Assembly (NCBI GenBank): GCA_964557575.1
Contig: CAZLBC010000028.1
Span: forward strand, 1 to 54,737
Reading direction: 5' to 3'
Source: CAZLBC01 sp964557575
GTDB taxonomy: Bacteria; Planctomycetota; Phycisphaerae; SM23-33
DNA: 54,737 bases
The notes below the pieces were generated by a model that saw only the letters and a list, made by a program, of their open reading frames with translations, was not told the DNA's origin and ran no database searches. This document shows, piece after piece, positions 27,270 to 36,102 of this stretch. A program made the position numbers and the translations under genes. Each line of letters starts with the position of its first letter. The first letter of the stretch is position 1.

Positions 27270-27455
27270 GAACCAATTGTTGAACTTCGCTGCTTTTTTC
27301 AGTTTTTTTTCAAATCCGAAAAACCGCGGGGCGATCACCAGGGAAAACAATCGAAATAAGAGTAAGATATCGCCCAAGTTTCAGGGTCTGATTCTCCGAT
27401 ATGTATCGGGCTGGGAACTGTGTAATACCGGTTATCGGTTTCAGACGAGACAAGG

Positions 27456-27818
27456 ATGTCCGCCATGGTTACGGAGAACGCGCAACACTACTACTGGAAC
27501 AAGGGTACCGAGGAAAATCTCTCCGCGACACCCATGTCCAGGACCTTGATGATGCTGGACACGCTCGAACGGGGAGGATTGAACAGAGAACTCTCCCGCT
27601 GCCGGCGAACACGCGAGGTACAGCCGTCTATCGATCCCGAATCACTCATTACATCGTCAATCTTCCGCAAGCGGCGACACTGGTGGATCACGTACCGGGT
27701 CGCGGGCAGAAAGGTGATCGCCCCGCTCAGAACCCGGTACGAACACATCGCCCGTATAAAGCAGGATGAAATCGAAGCGGTGCTGGCATCCCGTTCTCCG
27801 GCGCTCGCGGCCTGCTGA
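27456..27818 (+). CDS. Small protein of unknown function
   Basis: This 120-residue frame is basic in its C-terminal half (RKRRHWWITYRVAGRKVIAPLRTRY), with a Trp-Trp pair, and acidic-neutral before it. No family is recognised and no signal or membrane segment is seen. AAGG lies directly before ATG 27456 and 9 bp before an in-frame ATG at 27465, which is the better spaced start. It is divergent from rex and could share its regulation. Nothing else explains this stretch; the call is moderate. Confidence 0.5.
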   Translation: MSAMVTENAQHYYWNKGTEENLSATPMSRTLMMLDTLERGGLNRELSRCRRTREVQPSIDPESLITSSIFRKRRHWWITYRVAGRKVIAPLRTRYEHIARIKQDEIEAVLASRSPALAAC

Positions 27819-27859
27819 CCGCCCGGGTCGGCACACCGAGACGCTCGACCATTCCCTCC

Positions 27860-27888
27860 TTGTCCGCACGCGGGCCGCACGATATAAT
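27860..27888 (+). promoter_or_regulatory. Predicted purN promoter
   Basis: TTGTCC (27860-27865) and TATAAT (27883-27888) are 17 bp apart. The expected start point (about 27894-27896) lies at the purN ATG at 27897, so the transcript may be leaderless. Confidence 0.55.
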
Positions 27889-27896
27889 GTGCTGCC

Positions 27897-28514
27897 ATGG
27901 GAAATCCCCAAGACAGGAACATACGGCTGGGGTGCCTGATTTCCGGCGGCGGCAGAACCATGCTGAATCTGGCCCGGGAGATCGAGGAAGGCCGTCTCGA
28001 CGCAACCATTGCAATCGTCATCGCTTCGCGGGAGTGCGCGGGCGCCGGCCGGGCACTGCGGCAGGGCTTTCGGGTGGAAACGGTGCCGTACGCGGCGTAC
28101 GGCGAATCGCAACTGGAGGAATACTCCCGCCGGATCACCACCCTGCTGGACGCCGCCGAAGTGGACCTCGTGCTCATGGCAGGGTTCCTCTCGTTGTGGC
28201 TCATCCCCGACACCTATGCCGGCAAAGTCGTGAACATACACCCGGCACTGCTGCCCAAGTTCGGCGGAAAGGGTTACTACGGACACCGGGTTCATGAGGC
28301 GGTCCTGGCCGCCGGGGAACACGAATCGGGGTGCACCGTCCACTATGTAAACAACGAGTATGATGCGGGACCGGTGATTCTGCAGCGCACGGTTCCCGTC
28401 AATCCGGATGACAGCCCCGACGATCTGGCAGCACGGGTGTTCGCCGAAGAATGTATCGCCTATCCCGAGGCGATACGGATCTGCGCGCGGGACATGGGAT
28501 TCGGTTCCCGATAA
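27897..28514 (+). CDS. purN: Phosphoribosylglycinamide formyltransferase
   Basis: This 205-residue enzyme transfers a formyl group from 10-formyl-THF to GAR in purine synthesis. The catalytic Asn and His lie in VVNIHPALLP, and the catalytic Asp in NNEYDAGPVI. The nucleotide loop LISGGGRTM near the N-terminus is slightly changed from the usual ISGNGSN. No other pur gene is near. There is no Shine-Dalgarno before the ATG, in line with a leaderless transcript. Confidence 0.9.
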   Translation: MGNPQDRNIRLGCLISGGGRTMLNLAREIEEGRLDATIAIVIASRECAGAGRALRQGFRVETVPYAAYGESQLEEYSRRITTLLDAAEVDLVLMAGFLSLWLIPDTYAGKVVNIHPALLPKFGGKGYYGHRVHEAVLAAGEHESGCTVHYVNNEYDAGPVILQRTVPVNPDDSPDDLAARVFAEECIAYPEAIRICARDMGFGSR

Positions 28515-28598
28515 CGCCGGGCGGCCGTCACCCGCTTCGGGGATTCTCTTTTTTCTGCATCATATGCGCCCCTCATTCGTTATACCTCACGTCAGTTG

Positions 28599-28627
28599 TT
28601 GAGATGTTTGCGCGGATCCTTTATAAT
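28599..28627 (+). promoter_or_regulatory. Promoter of the DUF4175-like gene
   Basis: TTGAGA (28599-28604) and a perfect TATAAT (28622-28627) are 17 bp apart, giving a leader of about 50 nt before the GTG at 28687. Confidence 0.65.
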
Positions 28628-28686
28628 AAGGTTGTGTTTCTGCACAGTTGTTCTCATCATACGTCAATTCTATCGGAGGCGGTACC

Positions 28687-31600
28687 GTGACGACTGTCGA
28701 GAGCGGTTATCGGGGCATAGACGAAATTCTCGGGCGTATAGAGCGGGTTCGCATCCGCCTCTGGACGGTACGCGTGATCACGGGCGCCGCCGTTCTGACC
28801 GCGGTTATCTGCGGCGGGCTGTTTGCGGCCTCTCTTTGCGGATACTGGCCCGGTCAGCCCCCCGCCCTGCTGCGGTGGGCGCTCTTTATCGGTTTCTGCA
28901 TGCTGGTCGTGACGTCACTCGCGATCTTTACCGTTCGCAGGCTCCTGTGGAAAATGAACAACGCACAGGCCGCCCGGTTCATTGAATCCCATATGCCCGA
29001 AGTCAGCAATTATCTTATCAACAGCTACCTCCTTGCCGGAGATGAAACCCCGAACAACCGTCACTTGATTCAGCGAGCCATACATGAATCATCGCAGAAG
29101 ACGGCGCCGCTTGACCTGTCGCGCAGCATACCCACCCTGCCCTTGAAACGATCCCTGGCTGTGGCGGGAGCCGCCCTGCTGGTTCTCATCGGTTTCGCCG
29201 TATTGCAACCCGGACCGTTCAGACGCGGCATCCGCGCGGCGCTGGTACCCGGCACGTACGTGCCGACGGATAACCGGACCGCACTGCTGAAAATCATTCC
29301 CGGAGACGCTGAAATACTGGCCGGCGAACCGCTTGAAATTACGATAACGGTAGAGGAAGACCGGAAATTTCCCGGCTCCACGGAAGCCGGGTTATACCTG
29401 TCGGGCGAGGACCAGCCCAAACGGATGCCCCGCATGGAAGACGAGGAAGCGGCTACCTTTACATACAGGATTGATTCCGTCAACGAACCATTCGAGTACC
29501 ATTTCATCGTGCGGTCCGCCTCAGGGGAAAGCAGGTTTCCCGCCGATCGCGAGGGATACCACGTCTCGATCAAGAAGATAACGCTCAAGGAACTGAGTGT
29601 TTCCTTCAAGCCCCCGGTCTACACGGGCCTGAAAGAACATGTTATCGACCTGAAATCCAATCGGAACACCCCCATAGAGGTGCCGGTTGATTCGTCGGCA
29701 CTCGCGCGGGCGCGATTCAGTCGGCCCATGCCCCGGGGACACATGGAATTCGCCGGGGAGCGGTCGCTTGAGATGGTGCCGCGAAAAAACGGCGCGGAGT
29801 GGCAAAAGGGATTCAAAATCACGCGGAAGGACGAACTGCGCCTCATCTTCACCGGAAAAACCGGCAAGACCATCATGCGCCTCCCCTCGCCCGCCGCCAC
29901 GGGGGGAGACGGTTTTTATCCGATTCGGCCGGTAGCCGACGCGCCGCCGGAAATAGCCTTTGTCACTCCGCGGCAGGACATCAGCCGCCCGCCGGGGGGA
30001 ACAGTGAAACTGATGCTGAAGGCCTCGGATGGATACGGTCTGACCGATGTCGACCTGATGGCCATGCGAAGCGGAGAAAAGCCGGAACAGATCGAAGGGT
30101 TCAAACCCGGCGACCTGTTCGGTAAAAAAGAAATCACCATCCCCTTCACCTGGGCATTGAAAGACTACCGGGCCGGCGACAAAATAACCTTTTTCGCGAC
30201 CGCCACCGACAACCGGCGGCTTTCCACCGGCGCGGGGCCGCAAACCACCACGTCCAACAAGCTGACGCTTACCATTCACGAAGAAGAAAAATTAGCAGAA
30301 AATCAGTCCAAGCAATTCGATCTTCTGCAGAAGATTCTGCAGGAGATCATGCGCAAGCAGTGCTCCCAGAGAGTCAACACTTCGATCGCGTCCCGCTCGG
30401 GGGACGTCAAAACCATTCGCACGAAAGGCGGAGAGATCCACGAGGGGCAGAAAGCGATTTATGCCGATCTCGACACACTCGTAACAACATTTCCGTTCGA
30501 CGAACACACGGCCAAAATCAAGAAGGGGGTTGCACTGATCACCGCGAACGAGGCGACCGTGGCAATAGAGCAGGCCGATATCGTTTCCCGCCTCTCCGCC
30601 CTCGCTGAACGGGACGGGGCGTGCCGGGTCCTGGGGAATACCCAGGATGACATCATCGAGGCACTCGAGGAAATCCTGGCCGTCATGCCGTCCATGCGGA
30701 CCGCCGAACCCGAAAAGCAGAGCCCGGAGGGAAGCGATCTGGACCAGGGCGAGCGGGCTGCGGCGCGCGAGGATCTTTCCGAAAAACTGAAAGAATTTAT
30801 CGATGGACAGAAGAAGGCCATAGACGCGGCGAAACGGCTGAATAAAAAAGGGCTCGACGATTTTACCGCCGAGGATGAGAAAAAACTGGAAGACCTCGCC
30901 GCCGTGGAAGACAAGTGGGAAAAATTCCTGAACGAGGCCATCGCCGATTTCTCCAAGCTGCACAACCAGGATTTTTCGACGGCCTCCACGCTCAAGGAGC
31001 TGATATCGGTCAAGAATGACGTCACCATGGCGAAGGACGCCTTGAAAAAGAAGGCCAAGGAAATCGCCGTCGAAGCCGGATCGGCGTCCGGCGAAAACGC
31101 CGAATCGCTGGAGTCAAACCTCGAAAAGTGGCTGCCCGACAAACCCGATCGGGAGAAATGGAACATGGAATCGCCCACCGACCAGGGGAATGTCGAACAG
31201 CCCGAACTCCCGGAAGAACTCGAGGACCTGGTAGGCGACCTGCTCGAGGAGGAAGAAGATCTCTTCGAGGAAATGGACGATGCATCCGCCATGGCGGCGG
31301 ATTCTCTCGACAAGGGAGCAGGATGGGACGCCATGGACGGCCCGATCAGCAGCATGAACGCCCAGGGCGTAACCGGGAATCAATTGCCGAACAGCAGTGA
31401 AATATCCGGGCGAAGCGGCGAGGGCAGGACCGGGAAAAGCAGCGGAGAATTCGTTGAGGACAAGGCGGTCGGCAAGGGAGGCCGCCGAACGCCTACCCGG
31501 CTCGGCGAAGATCCGTTTCAGCAGGGCGAAATAAAAGACGTTTCCACCGACCCCCCCGGCGGTGCGACCGGCGGGGGCAAGAAGTCCGGCTCAGGCGCCG

Positions 31601-32010
31601 GCGGCCTGGAGGGCCCCGCCCCCAAGGACGACGAGCTGCTCGCGGAACGGCTCACCGGCAAACAGGCATCCCTGATAAACCGGGCCGAGAGGATCCAGGC
31701 CGGGTTCAAGGTCGGAGATTATGCCGGGTTCCGTCTGCAGCGGGCGATTTTGCTGATGAACCGCGTCAAAAAGGACCTGGAAAACGCCGATTACCGGAAC
31801 GCCCTTCGCCGCAGAGACGAGACGCTCGGCGCGCTGAAGGATACGCGGCGCATGGCCGGCAAAGAAATAGAAATAGCCGAAGACCAATCCGCGGCCATGC
31901 CGAAGTACCTGAAGGACAATATCAACGACGCCCGGAGCGGCAAGCTGCCGCCCGAATACCGTCCGGTCCTGGAGCAGTTTTACAAGCGGCTCAGCGAACA
32001 GTCGAAATAG
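28687..32010 (+). CDS. Large DUF4175-like membrane protein
   Basis: This 1107-residue protein has predicted membrane helices at about 29-50, 61-83 and 155-174. An extracytoplasmic beta-rich region with Ig-like repeats follows (about 195-535). The C-terminal half is highly charged and coiled-coil-prone, with a glutamate-rich stretch (DLLEEEEDLFEEMDD) and a Gly/Ser/Lys-rich linker. The layout matches the DUF4175-like proteins common in Planctomycetota; function is unknown. The GTG at 28687 has GGAGG exactly 7 bp upstream. Usual partners (MoxR, DUF58, VWA proteins) are absent here. Confidence 0.75.
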   Translation: MTTVESGYRGIDEILGRIERVRIRLWTVRVITGAAVLTAVICGGLFAASLCGYWPGQPPALLRWALFIGFCMLVVTSLAIFTVRRLLWKMNNAQAARFIESHMPEVSNYLINSYLLAGDETPNNRHLIQRAIHESSQKTAPLDLSRSIPTLPLKRSLAVAGAALLVLIGFAVLQPGPFRRGIRAALVPGTYVPTDNRTALLKIIPGDAEILAGEPLEITITVEEDRKFPGSTEAGLYLSGEDQPKRMPRMEDEEAATFTYRIDSVNEPFEYHFIVRSASGESRFPADREGYHVSIKKITLKELSVSFKPPVYTGLKEHVIDLKSNRNTPIEVPVDSSALARARFSRPMPRGHMEFAGERSLEMVPRKNGAEWQKGFKITRKDELRLIFTGKTGKTIMRLPSPAATGGDGFYPIRPVADAPPEIAFVTPRQDISRPPGGTVKLMLKASDGYGLTDVDLMAMRSGEKPEQIEGFKPGDLFGKKEITIPFTWALKDYRAGDKITFFATATDNRRLSTGAGPQTTTSNKLTLTIHEEEKLAENQSKQFDLLQKILQEIMRKQCSQRVNTSIASRSGDVKTIRTKGGEIHEGQKAIYADLDTLVTTFPFDEHTAKIKKGVALITANEATVAIEQADIVSRLSALAERDGACRVLGNTQDDIIEALEEILAVMPSMRTAEPEKQSPEGSDLDQGERAAAREDLSEKLKEFIDGQKKAIDAAKRLNKKGLDDFTAEDEKKLEDLAAVEDKWEKFLNEAIADFSKLHNQDFSTASTLKELISVKNDVTMAKDALKKKAKEIAVEAGSASGENAESLESNLEKWLPDKPDREKWNMESPTDQGNVEQPELPEELEDLVGDLLEEEEDLFEEMDDASAMAADSLDKGAGWDAMDGPISSMNAQGVTGNQLPNSSEISGRSGEGRTGKSSGEFVEDKAVGKGGRRTPTRLGEDPFQQGEIKDVSTDPPGGATGGGKKSGSGAGGLEGPAPKDDELLAERLTGKQASLINRAERIQAGFKVGDYAGFRLQRAILLMNRVKKDLENADYRNALRRRDETLGALKDTRRMAGKEIEIAEDQSAAMPKYLKDNINDARSGKLPPEYRPVLEQFYKRLSEQSK

Positions 32011-32054
32011 CCCGGTCCCGCCGACCGCGCGGCGATCACGGGAAGATCCCCCAC

Positions 32055-32489
32055 ATGGTCCCGACATCCGCACATAATACGACAATTCCCTGGTATGTCG
32101 CCGGACTGGCATTCGAATGCCTGGAATGCGGCAACTGTTGCGCGGGCCCTTGCGAAGGTTACGTCTGGGTAAGCGATGGGGAAATAGGCGCGATTGCGGA
32201 ATTTCTGGGGATAAAGGTCGTGAACTTCAGGAAACAATATGTACGGAAAGAGTGCGGCAAGCTGAGCCTGGTGGAGAAACCGTCCAGGGATTGTATATTT
32301 CTGACAGACAAAAAGTGCCTCATATACCCCGTTCGCCCCGCACAGTGCAGGACGTGGCCGTTCTGGCCGACCAACCTTCACACCCCGGACGACTGGTGCA
32401 GCGCGGGTCAACGATGCCCCGGTATCAACAGGGGAACCATCCGTTCATTCGACGAAATCCGTCAGGCAACCGATGCCACGCCCGGATAA
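32055..32489 (+). CDS. YkgJ-family cysteine-cluster protein
   Basis: This 144-residue protein has the family pattern FECLECGNCCAG near the N-terminus, a later C-x-IYPVRPAQCRTWPFWP and a C-terminal CPG. These cysteines are thought to bind zinc or an Fe-S cluster; the family has no proven role. It begins 44 bp after the DUF4175-like gene and overlaps a second member of the same family by 17 bp. Confidence 0.8.
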   Translation: MVPTSAHNTTIPWYVAGLAFECLECGNCCAGPCEGYVWVSDGEIGAIAEFLGIKVVNFRKQYVRKECGKLSLVEKPSRDCIFLTDKKCLIYPVRPAQCRTWPFWPTNLHTPDDWCSAGQRCPGINRGTIRSFDEIRQATDATPG

Positions 32490-32973
32490 TACCATTCTTC
32501 TGCCCCCCCGGGGACTGATAGCGGCAGTGCGTGCCGCCCTCGCGTCGCGAGCGTTTCTCGATGACATTCATTCAGTACTTGATGAAGCCGGGAACCGCAT
32601 AGCCGGCCTCAAGCCGGTATGCAATGCCTGCGGCGCATGCTGCAGGTTCGATCTCAGCGATCACCGCCTGTTTGCGACAACGGGAGAACTGGCGCTGCTC
32701 GTGTCCAAAGCAGCCCCGACAACCGCACCACCGCTACGGTGCTGCTACCAGCAAAACGGTTTGTGCGCCGCAAGGGCCGACAGGCCGCTCGGATGCCGTG
32801 CTTTTTACTGCGGCAAACCGGTCTCCGAGACGATAGCAGAGATTGTCGAGGAATGCCACCGCGCGATTGTCTATGCGCATAAAAATTGGGAAATACACTA
32901 CTTATACGTTGAATTGACAGCGGCTCTTCAATTGGCCGACAACGAACTGTTCGATCATCCTCCGCTGCCATAA
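32473..32973 (+). CDS. Second YkgJ-type cysteine-cluster protein
   Basis: This 166-residue protein has CNACGACCRF in the middle, then CCYQQNGLCAARADRPLGCRAFYC, the same cysteine logic as its upstream neighbour with a longer helical N-terminus. The two differ enough to be old paralogues. Overlap with the upstream gene suggests joint translation. Function unknown. Confidence 0.78.
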   Translation: MPRPDNTILLPPRGLIAAVRAALASRAFLDDIHSVLDEAGNRIAGLKPVCNACGACCRFDLSDHRLFATTGELALLVSKAAPTTAPPLRCCYQQNGLCAARADRPLGCRAFYCGKPVSETIAEIVEECHRAIVYAHKNWEIHYLYVELTAALQLADNELFDHPPLP

Positions 32974-33014
32974 TCACCGGGTCGACTCCGGTTCGGCAAA
33001 ATCGGTTCATTATT

Positions 33015-33033
33015 CTTGCGGCGCAAGTTTTCC
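33015..33033 (+). terminator. Weak hairpin terminator
   Basis: CTTGC-GGC-GCAAG (33015-33027) is followed by TTTT. The stem is short, so termination may be partial. Confidence 0.35.
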
Positions 33034-33034
33034 T

Positions 33035-33063
33035 TTGACAAGACATTGGCGAAATGCTAAGCT
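33035..33063 (+). promoter_or_regulatory. Candidate promoter for the 33.1-kb lipoprotein gene
   Basis: A consensus TTGACA (33035-33040) and TAAGCT (33058-33063) are 17 bp apart. Confidence 0.45.
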
Positions 33064-33141
33064 TTTTGCCGATAGTGTTGTAAAATAACGGATATTCCCG
33101 CTACTGCTGCATTGGGACAAAAAACCCGTGGAGAAGTGAAT

Positions 33142-34131
33142 ATGCTGAAGAAATGGATTGTTCCGGCACTGTATACGGCAATAACCATATCCGCAACGGG
33201 ATGTCACACATGGTACGGCTCCATGACCGCTGTGGAAGTTGCAAAAGATGAGGGCATCATCAATAGCGACGATGACGAGGCCGACGTGGTCAGCCTGATT
33301 CAATCCGGACAGGCGGATAAAATGCTGCGCGAGGGACGGTGCAAGGTTAAACACGATGTCCGCGGACCCGAGGGCAAAAAAGTACTGATTTCACGATACC
33401 TGGTCGGCGGCGAAACCTATCTCATCGAGGTGCGTCCTCAGGTTAATCCCATGAAGAACGTACACCGGGGACGCCTGCGCTATGTCAGGTATGTCAAGGG
33501 TGACGACAACAGCTACATCTCAAATGTGTCCAAATTGTACAATTGCATCACGAAAGAAAGTTTCGATGCGAAACCGGAAATCGCGTACCGTGCATGGAAG
33601 GGTCTCGACGGCAAGCTCCACCCGATTACCGTCATGGCGGCGCCTACCTACGACGGGCAGTCGCACCAGGAAGACCTGCATCTTTATATTCACACCAAGG
33701 AATGGCCGCTTTCATCAATGTGGCTGCGCGGGCTGACCTCGGAGGGACGGCGGAAACCGCCCGGGGGGCTCTTTGCGGATGACTTTTATAACTACAACCG
33801 CGGCAGCAGCTCCCTTGAAAGCGAGACGCAGGACACGAGGGCATGCGACGGACGCTGGGTCATGGAATCGCCGGGCCCCGGCGTCAACACCCCGCCTTTT
33901 GTCAACTTCAAGTTATACGACACCATACTGGCCTCGGCCGGCGCCGATCCGCTCAATGCCCTGAGTATCACGAACGGCGCCGACAGCGTTTCCAACAACC
34001 TGGAACGGCGAAGAAAAGTAAACATGATCAACGACATCATGGAAAGGGAACTCCAGGAGGACTGGGATCAGTTCTGGTTTTACAACAAGGCCCCGGATCT
34101 CAACCGGTGGCATCTGGATGCCCCCCGCTGA
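33142..34131 (+). CDS. Predicted lipoprotein of unknown function
   Basis: This 329-residue protein has a lipoprotein signal peptide (MLKKWIVPALYTAITISATGC, lipobox ATGC with Cys21). The mature part is soluble and rich in aromatic and charged residues; no family is recognised. It contains SDDDEADVV near the N-terminus and ends RWHLDAPR. The ATG at 33142 has GGAG at 8 bp; an open frame ten codons upstream is less likely. It ends at a strong terminator. Confidence 0.75.
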   Translation: MLKKWIVPALYTAITISATGCHTWYGSMTAVEVAKDEGIINSDDDEADVVSLIQSGQADKMLREGRCKVKHDVRGPEGKKVLISRYLVGGETYLIEVRPQVNPMKNVHRGRLRYVRYVKGDDNSYISNVSKLYNCITKESFDAKPEIAYRAWKGLDGKLHPITVMAAPTYDGQSHQEDLHLYIHTKEWPLSSMWLRGLTSEGRRKPPGGLFADDFYNYNRGSSSLESETQDTRACDGRWVMESPGPGVNTPPFVNFKLYDTILASAGADPLNALSITNGADSVSNNLERRRKVNMINDIMERELQEDWDQFWFYNKAPDLNRWHLDAPR

Positions 34132-34160
34132 TACAATCCCAACATCACCGGGTTAGCCTA

Positions 34161-34195
34161 AAAAAAGGGACCGGTTTTTCCGGTCCCTTTTTTTT
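34161..34195. terminator. Strong bidirectional intrinsic terminator
   Basis: An 8-bp stem GGGACCGG / CCGGTCCC with a five-T loop (34167-34187) is flanked by an A tract (34161-34166) and a T tract (34188-34195). It can end the plus-strand lipoprotein gene and the minus-strand gene at 34223. Confidence 0.93.
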
Positions 34196-34222
34196 CATGT
34201 CAGTGCGGTGAAAAAATCTTCG

Positions 34223-34606
34223 TCACGGATTGACGATAACGGGTATCTCTCCGACCTGCTTGGCTCCCTGGGCATGCCTGTATGCCGGCTCATTGCTCGG
34301 GGCACCTTCCGGAATCGTTTCCCATATCCGTGAATGCATATCCTTCGTTACCGCGAAGCTGCCCGGGTGATTTCCCGCCGTGTAGGTATACACCGCGGGG
34401 AGAAAAGCATCATCAACCTCGATAAGCGAAATGATCTGGCCGCCGGGGGGAATCGTGCCGAGATACCCTACGCCACTGCCGGAACCGTTGACGTGCAGTT
34501 CGAGCGGTTCATCGGTTGTGTTTTCAAATGTCACCTGTATCTCGGTATCGCATCCGGCGAAAAATCCCGCGAAAAGAATCGCGGCCACGGCAGCATATTT
34601 AATCAT
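34223..34606 (-). CDS. Small lipoprotein, family A member 1
   Basis: This 127-residue protein has a signal peptide with lipobox FAGC (Cys19), then a beta-rich domain beginning EIQVTFENTTDEPLELHV, with GYLGTIPPGG and AVYTYTAGNHPGSFAVTKDM. The same order of motifs occurs in the lipoproteins at 48.0 and, more weakly, 49.1 kb. It may be an outer-surface or periplasmic protein with an Ig-like fold; function unknown. GGAG lies 8 bp before the ATG. Confidence 0.78.
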   Translation of the reverse strand: MIKYAAVAAILFAGFFAGCDTEIQVTFENTTDEPLELHVNGSGSGVGYLGTIPPGGQIISLIEVDDAFLPAVYTYTAGNHPGSFAVTKDMHSRIWETIPEGAPSNEPAYRHAQGAKQVGEIPVIVNP

Positions 34607-34712
34607 TTCACATACTCCATTTACTGGCGAAAGGAAATCATAATCCTTATATGACTTATGTCTTAATACTTCTATTATTATCGTGACATCGAGATCTATT
34701 TCAATAACATTA

Positions 34713-34741
34713 TTGCTCAGCCCGGGGAAATAATATAATAT
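34713..34741 (+). promoter_or_regulatory. Candidate coaD promoter
   Basis: TTGCTC (34713-34718) is followed at 15 bp by TATAAT (34734-34739) or at 17 bp by TAATAT (34736-34741), in an AT-rich stretch upstream of coaD. Confidence 0.4.
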
Positions 34742-34792
34742 TTTCTGCTGTTGCGAAGCATGTTATCGCCCCGTTGCCATAGTGACAATCTC

Positions 34793-35284
34793 ATGCCCAC
34801 CGAAGAGAAAAAACAGAAGGCCGAGAATCGTATCGCCGTTTTTCCCGGCACGTTCGACCCGGTTACAAACGGCCACCTTGATATTATCCGCCGCGGCGCG
34901 GCGCTGTTCGACCGCCTGGTGATCGGCATAGGCGATAACCCGGAAAAGAATCCCCTTTTCAGCATCGAGCAACGCCTTGATACGATGCGGGAAGCAGTTG
35001 CCGATATCGAATGCGTCACCGTGAAATCATATGCCGGATTAACCGTTGATTTTGCGGCCGCCGAAAACGCCCCCGTTATCCTTCGCGGCATCAGAGACAG
35101 CGGCGACTTTCATTTCGAGTCCAGAGCGGCGGTGACAAACCGCGAACTGGCAGATATTGAAACGCTGTTCATGATCACCTCGGGAAAATACAGCCACATA
35201 TCTTCGACATTGATACGCCAGGTGATTGCCGAGGGCGGCGAGATTGCCTCTCTTGTTCCACCGGCCGTTCTTCGGCACTTGTAA
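34793..35284 (+). CDS. coaD: Phosphopantetheine adenylyltransferase
   Basis: This 163-residue enzyme makes dephospho-CoA from 4'-phosphopantetheine and ATP. It has the T/HxGH motif FPGTFDPVTNGHLDI and the C-terminal ISSTLIRQV. Its length is normal. The ATG at 34793 puts a short polar lead before the first strand; the frame is open further 5' but has no ribosome site. It is tail-to-tail with nadD, 22 bp apart. Confidence 0.94.
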   Translation: MPTEEKKQKAENRIAVFPGTFDPVTNGHLDIIRRGAALFDRLVIGIGDNPEKNPLFSIEQRLDTMREAVADIECVTVKSYAGLTVDFAAAENAPVILRGIRDSGDFHFESRAAVTNRELADIETLFMITSGKYSHISSTLIRQVIAEGGEIASLVPPAVLRHL

Positions 35285-35306
35285 TACGTACACCCGGCAG
35301 CAAGTG

Positions 35307-35951
35307 TCAGCCGGCCGTGTACAATCCCCGCTTTACGATGTGTTCTGCAACCGTATCGGGCACGAGGTATCGTATAGACTGACCCCGGCGGACACGGCGG
35401 CGTATGTCGGTCGAAGATATTTCCAGCAGGGGCGCGGACACGACCGCGGCCCTGAACGCGTCAGCGGCTTCCCGGCCGAGAGAGGCTCTTGTTTTCGAAA
35501 GTATCTTTTCGACGCGCACCGGCTCGGCCGGCGGTCTGCATGCCACCAGCAGGGATATCGCCTTGAGCAGATCGCCGACCCGGTGCCAGGAAGGCAGTTC
35601 CTCAAGCGCATCCGAACCGATCAGCAGGAGTATTTCATGCCCTGTTTTTTCCCGAACGGCATATTCGAGAGTATCCACCGTATAAGAAGGTCCCGAACGG
35701 TGCAGTTCAATTTCATCGATATCAAAGAGCTCTTCTCCATGGACAGCTCGGTTCAGCATCAACAGCCGTTCTGCCGGGGAAGCTGCCGGTTTGTCCTTGA
35801 GTGGATTACATCCGGTCGGAACGAGCGTGACCCTTTCGGCGCCGGCCTGTTCGGCCGCCGAACGAGCCACGATCAGGTGGCCGTTATGTACCGGATCAAA
35901 TGTGCCCCCGAACCACAGTATCCGTTTACCGCCCTGCTTGAAACTGTCCAT
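35307..35951 (-). CDS. nadD: Nicotinate-nucleotide adenylyltransferase
   Basis: This 214-residue enzyme makes deamido-NAD from NaMN and ATP. It has GGTFDPVHNGHL at the N-terminus, SYTVDTLEY and GSDALEELPSWHR in the middle and LEISSTDIRRRV at the C-terminus. GGGAGG lies 9 bp upstream of the ATG. No rsfS or proBA genes adjoin it, unlike many bacteria. Confidence 0.94.
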   Translation of the reverse strand: MDSFKQGGKRILWFGGTFDPVHNGHLIVARSAAEQAGAERVTLVPTGCNPLKDKPAASPAERLLMLNRAVHGEELFDIDEIELHRSGPSYTVDTLEYAVREKTGHEILLLIGSDALEELPSWHRVGDLLKAISLLVACRPPAEPVRVEKILSKTRASLGREAADAFRAAVVSAPLLEISSTDIRRRVRRGQSIRYLVPDTVAEHIVKRGLYTAG

Positions 35952-36020
35952 TCAAGTGAACCTCCCGACGAAGGGGAAAGCCCCGCAATAATCGTGGTTT
36001 ACATACAATACGATTGTACG

Positions 36021-36049
36021 GTGGAATTCATGTGTTCATACTATATAAT
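36021..36049 (+). promoter_or_regulatory. Candidate promoter of the pilT operon
   Basis: A consensus TATAAT (36044-36049) stands 17 bp after a weak GTGGAA (36021-36026), about 55 bp before the pilT start. Confidence 0.45.
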
Positions 36050-36102
36050 CTCCGTGCCGGTAATTTCAAATATCTTCACGGTGTCGGGAGGAGGTGCGTA
36101 TC

